21,907 nt of DNA from Caryophanales bacterium UBA4100. Lineage in GTDB: Bacteria; Bacillota; Bacilli; Paenibacillales; UBA4045. The translations under genes and the position numbers were made by a program. Shown piece after piece: positions 15,264-21,907 of the stretch. The notes under the pieces are model-generated. The model did no database searches. It was not told the origin of the DNA and worked only from the letters and a program-made list of their open reading frames with translations. Where the stretch lies: assembly GCA_002383285.1 (NCBI GenBank), contig DFXU01000108.1, positions 2,239 to 24,145 of the forward strand, given 5' to 3'. Numbering within the stretch: position 1 is the stretch's first letter; each line of letters opens with the position of its first letter.

Positions 15264-16145
15264 ATGTTAATGAAGAGATCCCTCGGGGAAAGATTGTTTG
15301 ACTCTAGTAATACACTTATGATGATTGGATTGTCGTTCATTACTCTGTACCCATTAATTTATGTATTATTCTCCTCACTTAGCGATCCGCAATATGTGGT
15401 TCAGAATAGAGGATTAATTCTGTACCCACATGGGTTAACATGGGACGCTTATGTGATGGTGTTCAATAATCCGAATATCATCATTGCCTTTGGAAACACT
15501 CTGTTCTATGTAGTTGTTGGGACATTGGTCAATATTATCCTTACTTCCTTAGGGGCATATGGGTTATCTCGGAAAAATTTGATGTTAAAAAATGTGATCA
15601 TGTTTATGATTGTATTCACAATGTTTTTCGAGGGTGGTCTGATTCCCTTGTATCTAATGGTGCAGAAGGTCGGCCTTCTAGATTCACGGCTAGCCTTGAT
15701 TATTCCGACCGCGATGAGCGCATTTAATTTAATCATCATGCGAACAGCATTCCAAGCTGTGCCAGAGAGCTTAGAGGAATCAGCACGAATTGACGGAGCT
15801 AATGATTGGTCGATATTAATCCGTGTAATTCTTCCACTATCTATGCCTGTTATAGCCGTCATGATATTGTTCTATGGGGTTTCCCATTGGAATTCATGGT
15901 TTTCTGCTACAATATTCCTACAAGATCGTGCGCTTTTTCCTTTACAGCTCATACTTAGGGAAATCTTGATTAGTAATGATACAAGCTCTATGGCTGTAGG
16001 TGTCGGTTCGGGTGATCAGATGTCGGTTGGTGAGACAATCAAGTATGCTACAATTATTATTGCAACAGTGCCTATCTTGTTCTTATATCCATTCTTGCAG
16101 AGGTATTTTGTGAAAGGTGTCATGATCGGGGCAATTAAGGAGTAG
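15264..16145 (+). CDS. Sugar ABC transporter permease, LplC-type
   Basis: A 293-residue permease with six predicted helices, the partner of the LplB-type subunit. The EAA loop is at about residues 171-191 (EESARIDGANDWSILIRVIL). The beginning LGERLFDSSNTLMMIGLSFITLYP and the end YFVKGVMIGAIKE are typical of the LplC/YtcP group. GGAGGAG lies 7 bp before the ATG at 15264; an ATG two codons later is possible. No ATP-binding subunit is encoded in this locus, so the pair probably uses a shared MsmX-like ATPase encoded elsewhere. Confidence 0.93.
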   Translation: MLMKRSLGERLFDSSNTLMMIGLSFITLYPLIYVLFSSLSDPQYVVQNRGLILYPHGLTWDAYVMVFNNPNIIIAFGNTLFYVVVGTLVNIILTSLGAYGLSRKNLMLKNVIMFMIVFTMFFEGGLIPLYLMVQKVGLLDSRLALIIPTAMSAFNLIIMRTAFQAVPESLEESARIDGANDWSILIRVILPLSMPVIAVMILFYGVSHWNSWFSATIFLQDRALFPLQLILREILISNDTSSMAVGVGSGDQMSVGETIKYATIIIATVPILFLYPFLQRYFVKGVMIGAIKE

Positions 16146-16185
16146 GGACAATTCGTAATTTATTGTAGAGGAGAAGCCAGAACTC

Positions 16186-17901
16186 ATGATTCGATTATTC
16201 GAAACCAATGAAGTAAGAATGAATATAGAGCTAGAAGGCTTATGGGACTTCGCTATTGTGGGTCAAGGTCAGATTGAGGATCAAGATAAGGAAGAGCTCG
16301 ATTATAAGTATCGATTATCCGTTCCCGGATGCTGGGAAATGCACCCTGAGTTGCTGACTTACAGAGGTAGAGGGGTGTATAGAAGGTTCATTGATTTGGA
16401 TGAGAAAGCTCATCTTCGCTTCGTCTTTAAAGGTGTTAGCCATACAGCGAATATATACTGGGACGGGAAGCAGGTGACTGAGCATTATAATGCATATACC
16501 GCGTTCTCGGTTGTGCTCTTAGATGTTGAACCAGGGCGCCATGAGCTACAGGTATTTGTAGATAATTCATTCCATGAGCACTCTTCACTTCATATCGCTA
16601 ATGATTATTATACGTATGGTGGAATTATTCGCCCTATCGTGATGGAGAGAGTGCCCGATGTATTCTTAGAAAGAATACAATTTACTCCTTCATTAATGGA
16701 AGGACTTGAGCAAGAGCTTGACATCTGGCAAGCGGATGTTCAAGTGACGATCCGTAATATTTCCTCAATAGATCGAGCCTTCCAGCTAAGAGGAAGGCTT
16801 GCTGCTGTTGAGTTTGATATAGGTGGAGTCGCAGTAAAAGCGGGTGAACAAGCTACGATAACAAGTAGGTTCTCTTGTCCCAAAGTAAAAGCTTGGTCAG
16901 TAGAGCATCCTGAATTATATTTGTGTAAAGTTCAATTATTTGAGATCGGTCAGAATGTACCCATTGATGACCTAATTGAACGTGTTGGCTTTCGAACAAT
17001 TTCCACGAATGATAGTCGAATCCAGCTTAATGGCGCGGACATTATCTTAAAGGGCTTTAATCGGCATGAAGATCATCCTATGGTTGGCACTGCATTCCCG
17101 CTCCCATTAATGGTAACCGACTTAGATTTGATGCAGGATATGGGGGCTAACTGTGTTCGTACTAGCCATTATCCGAATGACGAGCGATTCTTGGATTTAT
17201 GTGATGAGCGAGGAATTTTCGTCTGGGAGGAGAATCATGCTCGGGGCTTAAGCCTAGAGAAGATGCTGCATCCGAAGTTCAATGAGCAGTGTGCAGCTGT
17301 GAATCGGGAGATGGTGGAGCAGCATGTAAACCATCCTTCTATTGTCATCTGGGGAGTATTGAATGAATGTGCTAGCCACACAGAAGAAGGACGGTTGATG
17401 TACAAGCAACAATTGGAGCAAATTCGCAGCTTAGATGCAAGCCGGCCTCTTACCTTCGCTTCTGATAAGAGAGATATGGAATTATGCTTTGACTTAGTAG
17501 ACATTGTATCGTTCAATCTGTATCCAGGATGGTATGGAGATGAAGATCCGGGCGAGCTGTGTGATCAGGCCAGAGGCTGGGCTGATGAAGCGGGTGGTGA
17601 GGGTAAGCCTATGATCATGAGTGAGTTCGGTGGGGATGGGTATTATGGTCACCGCGATCCTAGTCGTGTCAAAGGAACCGAGGAACGTCAAGCTGAAATT
17701 ATCGAATCTAACTTAGAAGCTTACTCCTCACGACCATACGTATCAGGTATGTTAATCTGGCAGTTCTGCGATTGCCGAGTGACGGAAGGACCTGGCTTTC
17801 TAATGTCACGAGCGATGACACAGAATAGCAAGGGTATAGTAGACCGGTATCGTCGTCCGAAGCTAGCTTATTCGGTTGTTAAAGCGTATTTCACTAAATA
17901 G
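16186..17901 (+). CDS. GH2 family glycosidase, beta-glucuronidase-like
   Basis: A 571-residue cytoplasmic GH2 enzyme without a signal peptide. It has the three usual parts: jelly-roll sugar-binding domain (about 12-165, with the VPGCWE and GVYRR blocks), immunoglobulin-like domain (about 170-270) and TIM barrel (about 275-571). The barrel carries FNRHEDHP (291-298), TSHYP (326-330), the general acid/base E394 in WGVLNE and the nucleophile E480 in MSEFGGD. N547-S548-K549 matches the NxK motif that binds the substrate carboxylate in characterised beta-glucuronidases, so a glucuronide or related uronide is the likely substrate. Length matches compact GUS enzymes. AGAGGAG lies about 12 bp before the ATG. 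It follows the permeases by 40 bp in one operon. Confidence 0.88.
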   Translation: MIRLFETNEVRMNIELEGLWDFAIVGQGQIEDQDKEELDYKYRLSVPGCWEMHPELLTYRGRGVYRRFIDLDEKAHLRFVFKGVSHTANIYWDGKQVTEHYNAYTAFSVVLLDVEPGRHELQVFVDNSFHEHSSLHIANDYYTYGGIIRPIVMERVPDVFLERIQFTPSLMEGLEQELDIWQADVQVTIRNISSIDRAFQLRGRLAAVEFDIGGVAVKAGEQATITSRFSCPKVKAWSVEHPELYLCKVQLFEIGQNVPIDDLIERVGFRTISTNDSRIQLNGADIILKGFNRHEDHPMVGTAFPLPLMVTDLDLMQDMGANCVRTSHYPNDERFLDLCDERGIFVWEENHARGLSLEKMLHPKFNEQCAAVNREMVEQHVNHPSIVIWGVLNECASHTEEGRLMYKQQLEQIRSLDASRPLTFASDKRDMELCFDLVDIVSFNLYPGWYGDEDPGELCDQARGWADEAGGEGKPMIMSEFGGDGYYGHRDPSRVKGTEERQAEIIESNLEAYSSRPYVSGMLIWQFCDCRVTEGPGFLMSRAMTQNSKGIVDRYRRPKLAYSVVKAYFTK

Positions 17902-17964
17902 GCGAAGTAAGGTTTGAAGAATGAAGGATATAGTATCGGGTAGTGGAGCAGAGGTGGGAAGTGG

Positions 17965-18969
17965 ATGATGGATATTAGGAAGAAACATCGAGTTATTCTC
18001 ATTGGTCATGGAGGAATTAGTCTCTCCTATCTAAGGGCCTTCTCAAGCATAGAAGGTGTCGCTATTGTTGGTGTGGTTGGACGAGATAGTGAGAATGCAA
18101 GAAGATATGCAACAAAGCACGGAATTCCGTTTAGTGGGATTAATGTGGGGGAGGTAGCCCAGCATTCCAGTGCAACTGCAGCCATAATCTGTTCACCCAA
18201 TGCTGCTCATTTCGAAGGGGTAATTGCCGCTTCTAGAGCAGGACTGCACTGTTTGTGTGAGAAACCCCTCGATATTGCTCCTAGTAAACAACTATTAATG
18301 ATCGAGAGCTGTAGAGCTCATGATGTAAAGCTAGCGGTTTCTTATATGTACAGATTTAGTAATCATATGAAGTATATTAAGGGAATTCTCGACTCAGGTG
18401 AGCTAGGTCGAATTACGGCAATAGATGTTTCGTTGAAGCACTTCAGGGAGAAGGAATATTATAGCTCTTGGCATGGAACGAAAGAGTTAGATGGAGGAGG
18501 ACCCTTCATCCAGCAAGCAAGTCATATTATTGATCTGGTCTTATGGTTAAGTGGAGGGTTCCGCGAAATTATCTCGGCTAAGCGGTTTCAAATTTATCAC
18601 GATATCGAAACAGAGGATCATGGGTATGCAGTTATTCATTACAATAATGGTGCTATTGGCATGATACAAGCATCAACGGCCTGCAAAGGATTAAATCAAG
18701 AAACCATAGAAATATCCGGTACGGAGGGATCTATAACCACGAATTTCCTGGAGATAAAATCATTCCATGTAACTGGACTTCAGAAGCCTAAGTGTGAAGA
18801 AGGTTTTAGGGGGAATGAACAGCTCTTCGAACGTCTAGCAGTTGACTTTATCCAGTCGATCGATGAGAACCGACTACCATTCATCAATGGCGAATCAGCA
18901 GCAAGAACTACGGAATTCATTTGTGCGATTTATGATGTAGCAGGAGAGCCTATACGAACTTACCCCTGA
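17965..18969 (+). CDS. Gfo/Idh/MocA-family oxidoreductase
   Basis: A 334-residue NAD(P)-dependent dehydrogenase of the Gfo/Idh/MocA type. The N-terminal Rossmann domain has the dinucleotide motif GHGGIS (14-19) and the conserved CEKPLD block with K100. The C-terminal half carries LDGGGPFIQQASHIIDLVLWL, with H187 and D190 in the substrate-site position; the usual Asp of the 'DxGxHxxD' pattern is replaced by Gln (Q183 or Q184). Members oxidise or reduce sugars, inositols and uronates; here a product of the GH2 enzyme is the natural guess. ATG codons at 17965 and 17968 are both possible after GAGGTGGG. It is the last gene of the operon, before a terminator. Confidence 0.88.
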   Translation: MMDIRKKHRVILIGHGGISLSYLRAFSSIEGVAIVGVVGRDSENARRYATKHGIPFSGINVGEVAQHSSATAAIICSPNAAHFEGVIAASRAGLHCLCEKPLDIAPSKQLLMIESCRAHDVKLAVSYMYRFSNHMKYIKGILDSGELGRITAIDVSLKHFREKEYYSSWHGTKELDGGGPFIQQASHIIDLVLWLSGGFREIISAKRFQIYHDIETEDHGYAVIHYNNGAIGMIQASTACKGLNQETIEISGTEGSITTNFLEIKSFHVTGLQKPKCEEGFRGNEQLFERLAVDFIQSIDENRLPFINGESAARTTEFICAIYDVAGEPIRTYP

Positions 18970-18999
18970 TTGTCCAAGGACAAAATAAACGTAAGTATC

Positions 19000-19043
19000 A
19001 CGCCAAAACCTATTCCGGATGAAAGGATTTTGGCGTTTTTTTT
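19000..19043 (+). terminator. Terminator of the glucuronidase operon
   Basis: ACGCCAAAA (19000-19008) pairs with TTTTGGCGT (19028-19036) around a 19-nt loop with some inner pairing, followed by a run of eight T. Confidence 0.9.
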
Positions 19044-19095
19044 GCGCTTAAACGGCTGTCCCGCGAGCAACAAGTTAGTGGATTAATGATCAATA

Positions 19096-19135
19096 TAGCA
19101 CTAATTTGGTATGGCTAGCACTTATTGGTCTGACA
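19096..19135 (+). promoter_or_regulatory. 20-bp-period direct repeat upstream of the sensing cassette
   Basis: TAGCACTAATTTGG begins at 19096 and TAGCACTTATTGG at 19116, exactly 20 bp apart and on the same helix face. The second copy runs into the -35 box. An inverted half, GTGCTA (19150-19155), overlaps the -10 box. This arrangement suits an AraC-type response regulator such as the YesN-like protein encoded downstream. Confidence 0.65.
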
Positions 19136-19159
19136 TATTTTTATAGCGTGTGCTAAAAT
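19130..19159 (+). promoter_or_regulatory. Sigma-A promoter of the three-component cassette
   Basis: CTGACA (19130-19135) and TAAAAT (19154-19159) are separated by 18 bp, each matching the consensus at 5 of 6 positions. The start codon lies 51 bp further on. Confidence 0.6.
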
Positions 19160-19210
19160 GATGCTACTAGTTACACCGTGGTTTTCTTGCCAGAAAGGGA
19201 GGAGAAGAGA

Positions 19211-20188
19211 ATGCAGAAAGTGCTTGTTTTCCTCTTATTAGTAGGCTGTATGGTTAGTCTCATCTTCACGGGCTACTACTTCGTCAAGGTCTTCAATTCA
19301 GAGGTAGTAAACCCAAGCTCGGAGGATACTGAGGAAATCCCCTACCGCTTAGTTGTCATCTCACAAGAGATGGATACCCCCTTCTGGAATCAGGTGGAGA
19401 GGGGTGCCTTATCAGCAGGCGAGGAATTGAATGTGGGGGTAGAATTCTGGGGAACCTACCGCTCCAACCTTGAAGACTTCATGCAGCACATTGAAATTGC
19501 AATCGCTTCCAAAGTGGATGGTATTATAGTTCAAGGCCTGAATACTGAGGAATTTAATACGGTTATCAAATTGAAGACAGCGAAATATGGTATTCCAGTC
19601 ATTACGATAGCGAATGATGTATCAATGAATGACAGCTTGCGTAAAACCTATGTCGGATCCAACCACTTATTGGGAGGCGAGATGATAGCAAGTCAGCTCG
19701 TTCAAGATATGCGTGGCTCGGGTAAGGTAGTTGTCATGGTGTCAGATCGAGAAGAGGAGTATCAGCGACTTCGACTAGAGGGCATAATCGATACTTTCGA
19801 GAAGAATCCCAACATTGAATACCAGATTGTAACATCGGGTCATACTTCCGAACAGATAACGGAAGCTACGAAGCAGTTACTGAACGAACAGCCAGATACT
19901 GAGGCATTCATCGGGGTTACTCTGGACTCGGCTACTTTAATTGTACAAGAGGTTGGTAAGCGGTCCCGACTGGATAACTTTTACGTTTATTCCTTCGATG
20001 ATAATCCGGAAACCTTGGCTTATATGCGGAAGGGATATATAAGAGCGACAATGATGCAGTCACCTGAAGCTATGGGTACCGAGAGTATTAGGCTGATGGT
20101 GAAGTGGTTAAAGGGTGAGATACTGCCATTAAATAATGTAGGCTATTATACAGATGTGAGGGTGCTCAGAGCGGGTGACGTGCGATGA
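19211..20188 (+). CDS. Membrane-tethered sugar-binding sensor protein (Peripla_BP_4-like)
   Basis: A 325-residue protein with a hydrophobic N-terminus (about 4-28) and a two-lobed periplasmic-binding-protein domain (about 44-315) of the LacI/ribose-binding type, as seen in YRLVVISQEMDTPFWNQVERGA, DGIIVQGLN, PVITIANDV and the D-site YSFDDNPETL. LVGC at residues 10-13 fits a lipobox, but the hydrophobic stretch continues beyond it, so an uncleaved anchor is more likely. No permease or ATPase is adjacent; instead it overlaps a histidine kinase gene by 4 bp (ATGA), indicating a sensory role like XylFII with LytS in clostridia. I chose the ATG at 19211, preceded by GGGAGGAG; a GTG at 19178 would add 11 polar residues upstream of the anchor. 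Confidence 0.85.
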   Translation: MQKVLVFLLLVGCMVSLIFTGYYFVKVFNSEVVNPSSEDTEEIPYRLVVISQEMDTPFWNQVERGALSAGEELNVGVEFWGTYRSNLEDFMQHIEIAIASKVDGIIVQGLNTEEFNTVIKLKTAKYGIPVITIANDVSMNDSLRKTYVGSNHLLGGEMIASQLVQDMRGSGKVVVMVSDREEEYQRLRLEGIIDTFEKNPNIEYQIVTSGHTSEQITEATKQLLNEQPDTEAFIGVTLDSATLIVQEVGKRSRLDNFYVYSFDDNPETLAYMRKGYIRATMMQSPEAMGTESIRLMVKWLKGEILPLNNVGYYTDVRVLRAGDVR

Positions 20189-21633
20189 GTCATATACAAC
20201 AGAAGATTATTACGCTGTCAGTCATTGTTGTGTTCATTATGGCCGTAATCTGGACAATCCTCACCTACTATAATCAGAAATCCTTAGAGCAATATAATGA
20301 TATTCTTCAACGGTACATGAAGATGAATGAAGTCTCAACCCGCAGTCAGGACGCTGTAAACACGCTTAATAATTATTTGTTGGCACCTTCTGAAGAGAGA
20401 ATGAAGATTCTATCCGATAATAGACGCCAAGTGAATGACATTAAATACGAATTGAATGAGCTAAGAGATCAGGGGAACAGCTTCACTCTTAGAAACTATA
20501 AGAATATGATCGATAGCTTAATAGAAAGTATCGATCTAACCGTCATGATGCATGAACAGGATAATAGAACGGAGCGGAATAGCTACTTTGTTGAAGCGAC
20601 GAAGATATCGAAGTACATCTCTGAGACGACCTTAACGTTAATCAGCAAGGAGCTAAGAACCTACGATCAATTTTATCGGAACATTATTGAGCAGAGCTCA
20701 AACCTGAGGCGGCTTGGGTTTTGGATGATGGCATTAATATCGCTATTAATGGTTCTTTTCTCTTATTACTTTGCCAGAAGTATTACTAAACCTATCAAGC
20801 AGTTAACCTATGCAGCTAGAGAGTTATCTCGCGGCCGCTTTGATCTCGAGATCGAGGTAGATAGCAATGATGAAATTGCCTTCCTAGCACGAACCTTCGA
20901 TCGAATGAGAGTTAACATTAACAACCTTATTATAGAAATTCAGCAGAAGGCTCAGCTTGAGCGCGATCTCCAGGAATCGAAGCTGCTGCTGAAGGAAAGT
21001 CAGCTCAAGAGCCTGCAGAGTCAGATTAACCCACATTTTCTCTACAATACATTGAATACACTATCTAAGAAGGCTTACCTTGAGGGTTCACAGGAAACGA
21101 GCGATTTAATCGCAAGTGTGGCAGGACTGCTGCGATACAATTTGAAGAGGCTTGATCGTGATGTAACACTTGGCGATGAAGTGAGCATTATGCTTCAGTA
21201 TATTGATATTCAGAAGGCTAGATTTACCGATAGACTTCAGTTCGAGCTAGAAGCAGATGAGGGAACGTATTCGGTCCAGCTACCTGGCATGACGCTTCAG
21301 CCGATTATTGAGAACGCTGTTATCTACGCTGTTGAGCCACGCGAAGAAGGCGGAATTATTCGTATGCGCATAACGGACACAGAGACAACGGTTGTTGTTC
21401 AGATCGAAGATGATGGACCGGGAATGGATGCTGGCAAGATAGGGCAGGTGCTTAGTGAGCTGCAGGTTAGTGCAGATACTGAAGGGCATTCCACAGGTAT
21501 CGGCTTGAGTAACGTGATTCGACGGTTACGTTTATTATATGGACGGGATGATGTAATCGATATTTCAAGTGAGATAGGCTTAGGAACAACCATTACATTA
21601 AACTTACCGAAGGTCATTAAGCGCTATCAATGA
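20185..21633 (+). CDS. Sensor histidine kinase, YesM/LytS-like
   Basis: A 482-residue membrane kinase. Helix 1 is at about 9-28, an extracytoplasmic helical region at about 29-175, helix 2 at about 177-197, HAMP at about 199-251, a coiled segment, then the His_kinase domain with the phosphorylated H284 in QSQINPHFLYNTL. The HATPase domain has the N-box LQPIIENAV (E376, N377), a G1 box DDGPGM (409-414) and a G2 box GIGLSNV (438-444). The residues after the N-box Asn read VIYAVEP where many relatives have I-x-H-G. The 4-bp overlap with the binding-protein gene implies coupled translation and complex formation. It should phosphorylate the response regulator encoded 22 bp downstream. Confidence 0.93.
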   Translation: MSHIQQKIITLSVIVVFIMAVIWTILTYYNQKSLEQYNDILQRYMKMNEVSTRSQDAVNTLNNYLLAPSEERMKILSDNRRQVNDIKYELNELRDQGNSFTLRNYKNMIDSLIESIDLTVMMHEQDNRTERNSYFVEATKISKYISETTLTLISKELRTYDQFYRNIIEQSSNLRRLGFWMMALISLLMVLFSYYFARSITKPIKQLTYAARELSRGRFDLEIEVDSNDEIAFLARTFDRMRVNINNLIIEIQQKAQLERDLQESKLLLKESQLKSLQSQINPHFLYNTLNTLSKKAYLEGSQETSDLIASVAGLLRYNLKRLDRDVTLGDEVSIMLQYIDIQKARFTDRLQFELEADEGTYSVQLPGMTLQPIIENAVIYAVEPREEGGIIRMRITDTETTVVVQIEDDGPGMDAGKIGQVLSELQVSADTEGHSTGIGLSNVIRRLRLLYGRDDVIDISSEIGLGTTITLNLPKVIKRYQ

Positions 21634-21655
21634 ATCTGTAGGGGGAAAGTCGGAG

Positions 21656-21907
21656 ATGACTAGAATATTGATCGTAGACGACGAACAGGTTGAAAGAGAT
21701 GGCTTAGAGGCAATATTAAGGAGTCAATTCAACCAACATGAGTTTAAACAAGCCGAGAATGGTAGAAGAGCGATTGAGATCGCGAATGAATGGCTGCCTG
21801 AATTAGTACTAATGGATATCAAAATGCCGGGTATCAACGGTCTAGAAGCAATAGAAGCCATTGCAGCAGATCATCCGCAGATAAAATTTGTAATGATTAC
21901 TGCCTTC
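21656..21907 (+). CDS. Response regulator, YesN-type (cut by window end)
   Basis: Only the first 84 codons are present, all within a CheY-like receiver domain: ILIVDDE with D8 and D9, and the phosphoacceptor D54 in LMDIKMPG. The ATG at 21656 follows GGGGGAAAGTCGGAG. The gene continues past 21907. Partner kinases of this type nearly always pair with regulators carrying a C-terminal AraC DNA-binding domain, so that is expected but not visible. Confidence 0.9.
   Translation, partial: MTRILIVDDEQVERDGLEAILRSQFNQHEFKQAENGRRAIEIANEWLPELVLMDIKMPGINGLEAIEAIAADHPQIKFVMITAF

Noticed and set aside
15963..15970. Additional ATCTTGAT box inside the LplC-type permease gene
   Set aside because: It is a single copy within coding sequence, explained by the codons, with no tandem partner.

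Overview
The window looks like chromosome of a low-to-mid GC, endospore-forming Firmicute, most likely Paenibacillus or a close relative. This rests on the spore cortex-lytic enzyme CwlJ, a surface protein with three SLH domains, an LplA/LplB/LplC-type sugar ABC system without its own ATPase, YesM/YesN-type two-component proteins, purine-rich Shine-Dalgarno sites, several TTG starts and short intergenic 'tagcgg...gtccgct' repeats. No phage, insertion sequence, CRISPR or plasmid functions are visible.

Layout. (1) 1-137: a tRNA-Lys(CTT)-like gene with a badly paired acceptor stem, followed by a strong terminator. (2) 138-1578: cwlJ flanked by two gene-poor stretches, one with a perfect 19-bp inverted repeat and one with three degenerate short repeats. 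(3) 1579-4296, plus strand: a small membrane protein ending in a Lys-Asn tail encoded by an (AAGAAT)n microsatellite, a membrane-anchored NAPE-PLD-like metallo-hydrolase, then a CPA2-type Na+(K+)/H+ antiporter behind a hairpin terminator. (4) 4293-7700, minus strand: an SLH-anchored GH140-like glycosidase and an OFA-type MFS transporter. (5) 7880-9810: a universal stress protein and a SulP/STAS anion permease, convergent and sharing one bidirectional terminator. (6) 10097-18969, plus strand: a carbohydrate locus with a membrane-spanning AraC-type regulator, lipoprotein binding protein, two permeases, a GH2 beta-glucuronidase-like enzyme and a Gfo/Idh/MocA oxidoreductase, closed by a terminator. 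(7) 19211-end: a three-component sensing cassette of a membrane-tethered sugar-binding protein, a YesM/LytS-like histidine kinase and a response regulator cut by the window edge.

How it works together (inference). The locus in (6) appears to import and process a uronic-acid-containing glycoside: the binding protein and two permeases bring it in using an ATPase encoded elsewhere, the GH2 enzyme (which keeps the NxK motif of glucuronidases) cuts it, and the oxidoreductase modifies a product. The membrane AraC-type protein probably controls the locus, because near-identical ATCTTGA boxes spaced 20-23 bp lie upstream of both its own gene and the binding-protein gene. The cassette in (7) has its own 20-bp-period direct repeat (TAGCACTwATT) next to its promoter, suggesting autoregulation by its response regulator.

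Nothing in the window is clearly an undescribed system. The best candidates for a second look are the two 20-bp-phased regulatory repeat sets, the 27-bp palindrome over the -10 region of the ABC operon, the palindrome inside the GH140 promoter, the apparently chimeric tRNA and the slippage-prone Lys-Asn tail.
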